Shown: positions 38,635 to 45,716 of the stretch, one piece after another
Position numbering within the stretch: the first letter of the stretch is position 1
Layout of the letters: every line of letters begins with the position of its first letter
Assembly (NCBI GenBank): GCA_001787005.1
Contig: MFUV01000013.1
Coordinates: 483-47,567, forward strand
Reading direction: 5' to 3'
Length of the DNA stretch: 47,085 nt
Source: Candidatus Nomurabacteria bacterium RIFCSPLOWO2_01_FULL_39_18
GTDB taxonomy: Bacteria; Patescibacteriota; Minisyncoccia; Phycocordibacterales; UBA9973
Program-made: the position numbers and the translations under genes
The notes under the pieces: generated by a model
What the model was told of the DNA's origin: nothing
Seen by the model: the letters and a program-made list of their open reading frames with translations, nothing else
Database searches by the model: none

Positions 38635-38681
38635 TTTGATTTTACTTTATAACTTTATAAACCTTTGACTTTATAACTACT

Positions 38682-39185
38682 TTAGACTGCCACCAATGCA
38701 TCTATTTCTTTGTCTATTTCTTCTTTATTTATTGGAACGGCCGTCTCGCTATCTATACTTCTCCTCGTAGGCAATCTTTTGTATGAATCCCCGCGCACGA
38801 ATCTTTTTGCCGCAATGGTGTTCTCTTTTACGGTTTTTAAGATTAAAAATCTGATGAAATTAGAGTCGAGATCGAGGTGTTTTTTTAATTCTAAAATTTT
38901 ATCAGAGTCCATCACAAATTTACTCCAGCCGAAATAAGCAGTATTAAATTTATTGCGAACATTTGCTACAACTTTTGACATAGAATAAGCGAGAGGAATC
39001 ATCTTTGGGATTTCATCAGAAATAAGCTCGCCGCCAAAGGAAGAGACGAGGTCTTTCAGATTGCCATAACTGACTGGTATATTTTCTTCGGCAATTGTGG
39101 GCGCCAAAAGATAGCCAAGTTCATAGACCTTGAAATCTGCGCCTTCTGATATTTCATTTTTATCTTTAACTTCTCCGTCTTGCAT
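38682..39185 (-). CDS. rpsF: 30S ribosomal protein S6 (divergent)
   Basis: YELGYLLAPTIAEENIPVSYGNLKDLVSSFGGELISDEIPKMIPLAYSM...RFLILKT; upstream of ssb-rpsR. Confidence 0.8.
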   Translation of the reverse strand: MQDGEVKDKNEISEGADFKVYELGYLLAPTIAEENIPVSYGNLKDLVSSFGGELISDEIPKMIPLAYSMSKVVANVRNKFNTAYFGWSKFVMDSDKILELKKHLDLDSNFIRFLILKTVKENTIAAKRFVRGDSYKRLPTRRSIDSETAVPINKEEIDKEIDALVAV

Positions 39186-39230
39186 GGATTTGATACTAAC
39201 AAAAAAACCCTAGAAAGTAAAGTTAATATT

Positions 39231-39312
39231 ATTCCCCTCTTGAGGGGTGGCTAAAAGCCGGGGTGGATGCATTCCACCTCCCCCTGAAGGGGTACTCCTC
39301 AAGAGGAGAATT
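39231..39312. repeat. Back-to-back inverted pair of palindromic repeats (subfamily III), no internal gene
   Basis: attcccctcttgaggggtggctaaaagccggggtgga-tgcat-tccacctccccctgaaggggtactcctcaagaggagaat. Confidence 0.8.
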
Positions 39313-40150
39313 AAATCCCAAATATCCGTTTTGCATTCGCTATAATAGCCTCTCTGACTTCGTCCTCCGACAAGTTCTTGATCTCGGCAATTTTTTTGAC
39401 AATTTCCTTTACATAGGCAGGTTCATTTCTTTTACCTCTATGCGGCACAGGTGTCACGTATGGACAGTCTGTCTCGGACATAATCATATTGGGCGGAGTA
39501 TTTTTTATAACTTCGTCATAGTTATGAGTAAACGTAATGACTCCGGTGAAAGAAAGCGTGAAGCCAAAATCTAAAAATGCTTTCGCGTCTTCTGGACTGC
39601 CAGCGAAGAAATGTACGTCGCCTCTGACCTTGGAGTGTTGTTTTAAGATTTCTAAGCTATCTTTGTATGCACTTTTAGTTTTATCAGCGAGGTTATTGCG
39701 AATATGAAGCATTAGGGGAAGATCAAATTCATTCGCAAGTTCTATCTGCTCTATAAATGCTTCTTTCTGTTTTTCAATTGATTCCTCGTCCATTCGATAA
39801 TAATCGAGCCCGCATTCTCCTATCCCCACCACCTTCGGATCTTTTAAAAGTTCGCGATAGAATTCTTTGTCAAAAATCTCGCCGCGTGAGGCAAATTCCT
39901 GGCCACCTTTTCCCAATTCCTGAAGGTCATGATACGAAGCGCCAGTGTGGATGGGGTGAAGTCCGACGATCGCATAAACACCCTCTTTATATTGATTTGC
40001 CATCTCCACTGCCTTCTTTGAAGTATCCATTTGCGTACCGACGTTTATCATCCAGGTGTCATTCTCTAGCGCACGGGCAATCACCTCATCTTTGTCTTCG
40101 TCAAAAGCTTTAAAATTAACGTGGCTGTGTATGTCGATATATTTGGGCAT
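39311..40150 (-). CDS. tatD: TatD family metal-dependent hydrolase/DNase
   Basis: YIDIHSHVNFKAFDEDKDEVIARA...GLHPIHTG...VGIGECGLDYYRMDEESIEKQKEAFIEQIELA...SETDCPYVTPVPHRGKRNEPAYV. Confidence 0.94.
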   Translation of the reverse strand: MPKYIDIHSHVNFKAFDEDKDEVIARALENDTWMINVGTQMDTSKKAVEMANQYKEGVYAIVGLHPIHTGASYHDLQELGKGGQEFASRGEIFDKEFYRELLKDPKVVGIGECGLDYYRMDEESIEKQKEAFIEQIELANEFDLPLMLHIRNNLADKTKSAYKDSLEILKQHSKVRGDVHFFAGSPEDAKAFLDFGFTLSFTGVITFTHNYDEVIKNTPPNMIMSETDCPYVTPVPHRGKRNEPAYVKEIVKKIAEIKNLSEDEVREAIIANAKRIFGI

Positions 40151-40158
40151 GTTGTTTA

Positions 40159-40545
40159 TTATACCCCCACCTGACCTCCCCCTACATTAGGGCGAGGAAA
40201 AGTTTCTAACTCTTTTGTAATTCTTTTTAACACTTTATCCATATTAGCACTAACTTCCCTATTCCAAAAACGAAAAACTTTTATATCATTAAATGAAAGA
40301 TAATCATCTCGTTTTTTGTCATAATCTTTATTTTCTAAATGTTGAAAACCGTCCAGTTCAATAGCAATTCTTTTTTCTACACAATAAAAATCTAGAATAA
40401 AAGGACCCACAGAATATTGACGAGTAAACTTAAATCCCAATTTTTTTCTTCTCAAACTAGCCCAAAGAAGTTTTTCTTCGTTCGTTTCACCGTGACGCAA
40501 TTCTTTGCGTCTAGATTTTAATTTGGGATCGTTGTATATAAACAT
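40159..40545 (-). CDS. DUF559 domain protein (Vsr-fold endonuclease-like); 3' end of ORF lies in a palindromic repeat
   Basis: TNEEKLLWASLRRKKLGFKFTRQYSVGPFILDFYCVEKRIAIELDGFQHLENKDYDKKRDDYLSFNDIKVFRFWNREV; C-terminal RPNVGGGQVGV is repeat-encoded. Confidence 0.85.
   Translation of the reverse strand: MFIYNDPKLKSRRKELRHGETNEEKLLWASLRRKKLGFKFTRQYSVGPFILDFYCVEKRIAIELDGFQHLENKDYDKKRDDYLSFNDIKVFRFWNREVSANMDKVLKRITKELETFPRPNVGGGQVGV
40161..40202 (+). repeat. Palindromic repeat, subfamily II, left flank of DUF559 gene 2
   Basis: atacccccacctgacctccccctacattagggcgaggaaaag. Confidence 0.88.
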
Positions 40546-40563
40546 AAGATTTTTCTTTTCTTT

Positions 40564-40601
40564 GCCCTCACCCTATGTAGGGGGAGGTCAGGTGGGGGTA
40601 C
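40564..40601 (-). repeat. Palindromic repeat, subfamily II, right flank of DUF559 gene 2 (inverted)
   Basis: gccctcaccctatgtagggggaggtcaggtgggggtac; reverse complement matches 40161-40202 with a long exact core tacccccacctgacctccccctacat. Confidence 0.88.
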
Positions 40602-40605
40602 TGAT

Positions 40606-41535
40606 CTAAATTGAATTAACTCTCAACATTCTTTTTGCTATCCTAATAAATTTATTTATTTTACTAGGATTTCGATCGATTGACCATCTTAATTTATCAA
40701 AAGATATTAGCAACATAAGTTTTATGAGTTCTGGTTTAAGTAACCCAAATTGTTTTTGTGACATACCGTATCCTTTTATAAATTGATTGAATTCAAGATT
40801 GCTTGGTCTATGGGTTTCTATTTTACATCTTAATATGTGAGTAAAATCATAATGGGGAATGATGTGAACTTCGGCTGAACCCCAATCAAGTAAATTCACT
40901 TTCCCTGATTTCTCAACAAGCGTATTCCAAACAGAAATATCTCCGTGATTTAGTCCAAAAGTGTATTTTTCTTTTTTTATATTATTAAATATTTCTTTGA
41001 CTTTTTTTGATTGTTTTTGGGTCAGAACTTTCAGTTTTATTAGCTTGTCATTATTTTTTAGGCTTTTTATATTATAATTCACATATTTTTGCCAAGAACC
41101 TGTAAAGACACCCCGCTTTAGGTTAGTCAGGTTTTCTCCAAAACCAGAAACTTTCACTGAATGTATTAGTTTTGTATATTTACCAAGTTTATAGTATAGA
41201 TTTAATTTACTTTTTAATTTCTTGCCATTTTTACCTGAAACAAAGGTTTCAATCATATATGCTCTGCCCTGTGATTTACTCACATCAAGCACGCTGGGTC
41301 CCGGGATACCCACTTCTCTTGATTTTTCGATGCACCATTTTTCTTTTAAATAATTTTGATATGCTTTATATTCTTTATGGGGTAGACTAAGTTTTATAAC
41401 AATTTCTTTTTCTTTAGAAATTGCTAGAAAATTTTTGTTGTTACTTCCTCTGCCAATATGTTTGATTAAAATATTTTTAGAATTAAAAAACTTTTTAGCA
41501 ATCTCTAAAGCGATTTGGGTGTCTGATGATTTCAT
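40606..41535 (-). CDS. Aminoglycoside phosphotransferase/choline kinase-like protein
   Basis: FGLNHGDISVWNTLVEKSGKVNLLDWGSAEVHIIPHYDFTHIL (APH-like HGDxxxxN...DWG). ATG at 41535 chosen over the track's GTG inside the repeat. Confidence 0.75.
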   Translation of the reverse strand: MKSSDTQIALEIAKKFFNSKNILIKHIGRGSNNKNFLAISKEKEIVIKLSLPHKEYKAYQNYLKEKWCIEKSREVGIPGPSVLDVSKSQGRAYMIETFVSGKNGKKLKSKLNLYYKLGKYTKLIHSVKVSGFGENLTNLKRGVFTGSWQKYVNYNIKSLKNNDKLIKLKVLTQKQSKKVKEIFNNIKKEKYTFGLNHGDISVWNTLVEKSGKVNLLDWGSAEVHIIPHYDFTHILRCKIETHRPSNLEFNQFIKGYGMSQKQFGLLKPELIKLMLLISFDKLRWSIDRNPSKINKFIRIAKRMLRVNSI

Positions 41536-41547
41536 TTGATTGTATTT

Positions 41548-41586
41548 TGCCTTCACCCTATGTAGGGGGAGGGTTGGGTGGGGGTA
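41548..41586 (-). repeat. Palindromic repeat, subfamily II, abutting the metG stop codon
   Basis: ttgccttcaccctatgtagggggagggttgggtgggggta, same orientation as 40564-40601. Confidence 0.85.
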
Positions 41587-41588
41587 AT

Positions 41589-43073
41589 TTAATCTTTCCT
41601 CAAAAACAAAGGTTCCTTGGGTTTCTTGTTCTCTTTGATTAATTTTTGTATTTTTTCCGAAGTCTCAGGAAGAAATGGTGCGAGTTGTACAGACACATTG
41701 AAAAGCATTTTGACAAACTTTTGTATTAATTCTTTTCCCTTCTCTGGGTCTGTTTTTACCAACTTAAATGGTTCCAATCTTTGTATAAATTCGTCTATTT
41801 CGGAAATATTTCCCCAAACAATATCCATTCCGAGTTTTAAGTCAAAAGATTGTATTTGGGAAGAAACCATTGTATCAAACTTTAAATTCTTATCTTCAAT
41901 TATTACTGGTGCCTCTAAATTATCCTCTGCCATTTTCATCACACGACTTACCAAATTCCCCAAGCCATTCGCAAGATTTGCATTGTAAGCATCCTTGAAT
42001 CTCTCCATCGTAAAAGGGCTATCTTCAAAAGGGGAAATTTCACGCAAGAGGAAATATCGAAGCGCATCTGTGCCATATTCTTTCACAATTTCAACTGGAT
42101 TAATTACATTGCCTATAGATTTAGACATTTTTATTCCACCTTCGCCGGTAATGAAACCATGGTAGACAATGGTATCGGTTGTTGGCAGTCCCGCAGACAT
42201 AAGCATCCCCTGCCACATTACTGACTGGAATTTCACCATGTCTTTGCCGGCAGTCTGAACTTTTTCTCCCTTCATCCAAAACTTTTCAAAATCATTTACC
42301 TCATCCCGCCCCTCTCCTTGCAAAGGAGAGGGAGAAACACCAGACCAACCCAGAGTCGAAATATAATTAACAAAGGCATCAAACCAGACATACATAACCT
42401 GATTCTCGTCTCCTGGGATAGGAACCCCCCAAGAAAAGCGTGTTTTATTGCGAGAAATCGAGAAATCTTCCATGTCGTTCTCTACGAAATCCATCGCCTC
42501 CTTCCTGCGCCACTCTGGAATGATTACTTTTTCAGTAGAAAGATATTCTAATAATTTTTCTTTATATTTACTCAGCCTAAAAAAATAATTTTCTTCCTCA
42601 ACCACTTGTGGTGTTAAGGTGGGATGAAACTCGCATTTGCCATTCACTAAATCTTTTTTTGTAATGAACTTCTCGCATCCTACGCAGTACAGCCCTTTGT
42701 ACTTTTTTTTATAAATATCGCCTTTTGCCTCACATAGACGCCAAAATTCTTGCACAGCTTTAGTGTGCAGGGGGTCGGTCGTCCTGATAAAATTATCATT
42801 CGAAAGATTTAAGGTTTTTTTTAGATCTAAATAATTTTGCGCGTATTTGTCCACATAATCTTGCGTATCTTTTCCTTCTTTCTGGCTTGCCTCCCAAATT
42901 TTCTGACCATGCTCATCCGTACCCGTGCTGAAAAAGACATCTCTCCCCAGAAGGCGCTGATATCTCGCTATCGCGTCCGACTGCGCAAGTTCAAGCGCAA
43001 AACCAATATGTGGCTCTGCATTTACATAAGGAATTGTGGTAGTAATGTAAAAACTTTTTTTATTAGAACTCAT
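41589..43073 (-). CDS. metG: Methionyl-tRNA synthetase, with an in-frame palindromic-repeat insertion
   Basis: FYITTTIPYVNAEPHIGFALELAQSDAIARYQRLLGRDVFFSTGTDEHGQKI...GFITGEGGIKMSKSIGNVI. Confidence 0.96.
   Translation of the reverse strand: MSSNKKSFYITTTIPYVNAEPHIGFALELAQSDAIARYQRLLGRDVFFSTGTDEHGQKIWEASQKEGKDTQDYVDKYAQNYLDLKKTLNLSNDNFIRTTDPLHTKAVQEFWRLCEAKGDIYKKKYKGLYCVGCEKFITKKDLVNGKCEFHPTLTPQVVEEENYFFRLSKYKEKLLEYLSTEKVIIPEWRRKEAMDFVENDMEDFSISRNKTRFSWGVPIPGDENQVMYVWFDAFVNYISTLGWSGVSPSPLQGEGRDEVNDFEKFWMKGEKVQTAGKDMVKFQSVMWQGMLMSAGLPTTDTIVYHGFITGEGGIKMSKSIGNVINPVEIVKEYGTDALRYFLLREISPFEDSPFTMERFKDAYNANLANGLGNLVSRVMKMAEDNLEAPVIIEDKNLKFDTMVSSQIQSFDLKLGMDIVWGNISEIDEFIQRLEPFKLVKTDPEKGKELIQKFVKMLFNVSVQLAPFLPETSEKIQKLIKENKKPKEPLFLRKD
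42298..42341 (+). repeat. Palindromic repeat, subfamily I-like, in metG coding sequence
   Basis: acctcatcccgcccctctccttgcaaaggagagggagaaacacc; 10-bp stem ccctctcctt/aaggagaggg; encodes GVSPSPLQGEGRDEV on the minus strand. Confidence 0.85.
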
Positions 43074-44139
43074 TTTTAGTACGAGCTAAAGTTTTATCTT
43101 TTTCTATGTCGTCCAAGAATTCCATTACAATGATGGCTACGGGAATAGAAAGCAAGATCCCCCAGAATCCACCCAATTCGAAACCTATTAAGGCGGACAA
43201 GATTATGACAATGGGCGAGAGACCAACAATTTTCTTAATGATAAGCGGAGCAAAAAGAAAAACTTCAAATTGATGGATAATAAGATAGGCCCCCGTGACT
43301 AAGAATGCGCTCGAAAATCCTCCGGAAAGATAGGAAAAGGAAAAAGCTGGAATCAGAGCAACCAAAATGCCGTATGGTATGAGCTCCATCACCCCCGCGA
43401 TGATAGAAAGAAGAAGCGCGTATTCTATGCCCAAAAGTGAAAGGATTAAATAAATAAGCACCGCCACCACGAAACCCAAGACCACTTGACCCTTCATCCA
43501 GAGAGCAATTTTCTTACGTGAACGCTCCCAGAGATCTACAACATAATCATCATATTTAATCGGGGTAACTAGACGGAGGAAGTTTTCTATTCCCTTCTCT
43601 TGAATCGAAAGATAGAAGGAAATAAGGACAATCAAAATGAGGTTGAAAATGCCACCAAAGGCAACAGACAGCGTAGTGAAAAATCCGCTAGAAAGATTTG
43701 TGATGAAAGCTTTGGACACAGACAATAAATTGCCAAGCGAAAAATTAGAAGAAAGGCTATTCACTATATCTTTGGCGCCAGAGAAGGCTTCATTCTGGAA
43801 ATAATTCAAAAACGAGACGCCTGGAATGTAGGTCGAGATAAAATTAGAAAAATTATAAACTTCGGTGATCAGAAGCGGAGCAAAAAGATAAAACATTCCC
43901 GCCAAGAAGAGAAGCGAGCAGGCATATAAAATTACAATTCCAAAAACTCTTTGTATGCCTATTTTTTTAAAGTGAGGCACCGCGGACTCCACAAAAGAAG
44001 CAAGCACGATTGAGGTCAAAACAACTAAAATTAAATCTCGTAAAAACCACAGCAGAAAAACGCACAAGGCGACCAAAACCGCCCGGATCATCGTGCCGGT
44101 AGAGATGGAAATATGGGTAGTGCCATTCTTTTCAAGCAT
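43063..44139 (-). CDS. AI-2E transporter family (PerM/YdiK-like) membrane permease
   Basis: Polytopic; LLSIIAGVMELIPYGILVALIPAF...LIIHQFEVFLFAPLIIKKIVGLSPIVIILSALIGFELGGFWGILLSIPVA. ATG at 44139 preferred because the duplicated promoter-like sequence overlaps the longer start. Confidence 0.85.
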   Translation of the reverse strand: MLEKNGTTHISISTGTMIRAVLVALCVFLLWFLRDLILVVLTSIVLASFVESAVPHFKKIGIQRVFGIVILYACSLLFLAGMFYLFAPLLITEVYNFSNFISTYIPGVSFLNYFQNEAFSGAKDIVNSLSSNFSLGNLLSVSKAFITNLSSGFFTTLSVAFGGIFNLILIVLISFYLSIQEKGIENFLRLVTPIKYDDYVVDLWERSRKKIALWMKGQVVLGFVVAVLIYLILSLLGIEYALLLSIIAGVMELIPYGILVALIPAFSFSYLSGGFSSAFLVTGAYLIIHQFEVFLFAPLIIKKIVGLSPIVIILSALIGFELGGFWGILLSIPVAIIVMEFLDDIEKDKTLARTKNEF

Positions 44140-44159
44140 AGAAATATAATAGCACAAAA
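44068..44159 (-). repeat. Direct repeat, left copy (functional 5' end of the permease gene)
   Basis: Ungapped ~92-nt match (about 8 mismatches) to 45195-45286. Confidence 0.9.
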
Positions 44160-44181
44160 GAGACTTAAATTAAAATCAAAA

Positions 44182-44204
44182 ATGACTAGGTCTTGCCTAG
44201 TCAT
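44182..44204 (-). terminator. Rho-independent terminator
   Basis: atgactagg-tcttg-cctagtcat followed by TTTTT-like tract on both sides. Confidence 0.75.
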
Positions 44205-44221
44205 TTTTGAAATTCGTTTGT

Positions 44222-44557
44222 TTATTCCCCAGCAACCCCAGGTGCTGTATCAGCTCTTTCTTTGTATCTTTTTAACTGGTCCTCAACATCTCCAACAACC
44301 GATTTCTCAATATTTAATTTTACCTCCTCAAGTATAGCATCTACTAGTTGCATTCTTGTCATTTTACCTTTTGCAACTTTTTCTAAAAGTCTTTCTATTT
44401 CAGTTTGCTTTGGAGCAAGCCTTTCTACGATAACTTGAGCAGAACGTTTTACCCTTTCCTCAAACTCATTTTCAAATCCTGCTTCTGCCCCCCCCCCAAC
44501 GGTACCCTCGCCGTCTCCCGCTGGTTTCATAAGCCTAGATGGCATTCCTTCTTTCAT
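44222..44557 (-). CDS. Hypothetical protein with a 10-G homopolymer in its coding sequence
   Basis: 111 aa; ORF bounded by the terminator at 44182-44204. Confidence 0.45.
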   Translation of the reverse strand: MKEGMPSRLMKPAGDGEGTVGGGAEAGFENEFEERVKRSAQVIVERLAPKQTEIERLLEKVAKGKMTRMQLVDAILEEVKLNIEKSVVGDVEDQLKRYKERADTAPGVAGE

Positions 44558-44705
44558 AAATTTATTTTAGTTATTTTATTAATAATTCGACTCACACAAT
44601 TATTTTAGCACTATTTCGACCTTCGTGGAAGTTTTATAGAGGCTTGCCAATCTCTTGAGTTTGTTTAAGAACATAATACTAAAAAATTATGATGTCTGTC
44701 AAACT

Positions 44706-44975
44706 TTAATAAGTATTCGAACTTCTTATTTTTATATCAGATATTAAAATAATTTTTTCTTTCACTTTAATCTTAAAGAATATTCTGTATCTTCCAACAC
44801 GCCTACGCCATGCGTCTTTCTCTCCTTTAATTTTTTGAATATCTCCCAAATAGGGACTGTTAGGTAAGAGTTTAACGGTGAAAAGCAAGAATTCACTATC
44901 CTTACGAGGAATCTTTTTCAAAAACTTAAAAACACTCTCATCAGTTTGTAAATCCCAATTTAGTTGTGAGTTCAT
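44706..44975 (-). CDS. RelE/ParE-family toxin
   Basis: FKFLKKIPRKDSEFLLFTVKLLPNSPYLGDIQKIKGEKDAWRRRVGRYRIFFKI. Confidence 0.8.
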   Translation of the reverse strand: MNSQLNWDLQTDESVFKFLKKIPRKDSEFLLFTVKLLPNSPYLGDIQKIKGEKDAWRRRVGRYRIFFKIKVKEKIILISDIKIRSSNTY

Positions 44976-45165
44976 CGTAAGATAAAGTTTTCCCCTTTTT
45001 AAGGTTTAATTCAGCTCTCCTCAATGCCCTTTTTTCTGCTGGTGTTGGTGTATATTCTTTGTACTTACGCAAAATAAGCAAGGACTCGTACTCTTTCCTC
45101 GGTACAAGCACTAAATCTCCCATTCGGGATAAACTTTTTGGAATTGTCACATTATAAGTGTTCAT
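44941..45165 (-). CDS. Cognate antitoxin (AbrB/Phd-like)
   Basis: MNTYNVTIPKSLSRMGDLVLVPRKEYESLLILRKYKEYTPTPAEKRALRRAELNLKKGKTLSYDEL; overlaps the toxin start. Confidence 0.7.
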   Translation of the reverse strand: MNTYNVTIPKSLSRMGDLVLVPRKEYESLLILRKYKEYTPTPAEKRALRRAELNLKKGKTLSYDELTTKLGFTN

Positions 45166-45194
45166 ACATATACAATAACATAATTATATATTTA

Positions 45195-45286
45195 GGCAAC
45201 TAAAACAGCCCAGATCATCGTGCCCGTGGAGATGGAAATATGGGTAGTGCCATTATTTTCAAGCATAGAAATATAATAGCACAAAA
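45195..45286 (-). pseudogene. Truncated duplicate of the permease 5' end (promoter plus 24 codons then stop)
   Basis: Translates MLENNGTTHISISTGTMIWAVLVA*, versus MLEKNGTTHISISTGTMIRAVLVALC in the intact gene. Confidence 0.85.
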
Positions 45287-45326
45287 ATACCCAAATCAAG
45301 CAAGTGTAGACAAACTAATCAAAACC

Positions 45327-45665
45327 TTATTTAAAATTTTGAAATCGACGAAAAAAATCTCTCTTTATCTTTCTACCAGTAATGTCAGTCCCTTCAGGTA
45401 AGGCACCTATCATTTTCTTTTTTGCCCCAAACACAAAATCCCGTAGCCAGGTCATTCGTTCTGGATGCCCCACGAACGTACGAACCAACTCCTCGATATC
45501 TGGTTGCGTGCCTTGAACTAATTGGCCGGGAACCGGAATAATAACAATTTCTGGGGGCAGATATAATTCCAATTCAACAAGAAGAGCCCGGACTTCTTGT
45601 TCTTCTAGTTTTTTTATACGTTCAACGGCGGGCCCTTTGGGTGGAAGGGGTTGTCTTGTTTCCAT
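45327..45665 (-). CDS. Hypothetical protein
   Basis: 112 aa ORF with no recognised domain. Confidence 0.4.
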   Translation of the reverse strand: METRQPLPPKGPAVERIKKLEEQEVRALLVELELYLPPEIVIIPVPGQLVQGTQPDIEELVRTFVGHPERMTWLRDFVFGAKKKMIGALPEGTDITGRKIKRDFFRRFQNFK

Positions 45666-45716
45666 ATACAGATATTATAGTAACTTTAAGAAAAGCAAGC
45701 AATAAGAGCAATTTAT

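Noticed and set aside
41536-41556. GTG start of the APH-like gene
   Set aside because: Lies in or next to the palindromic repeat; downstream ATG at 41535 is more plausible.
44140-44157. Longer permease start (MCYYIS...)
   Set aside because: Overlaps the TTATAT -10-like sequence preserved in both duplicated copies; MLEKNG start preferred.
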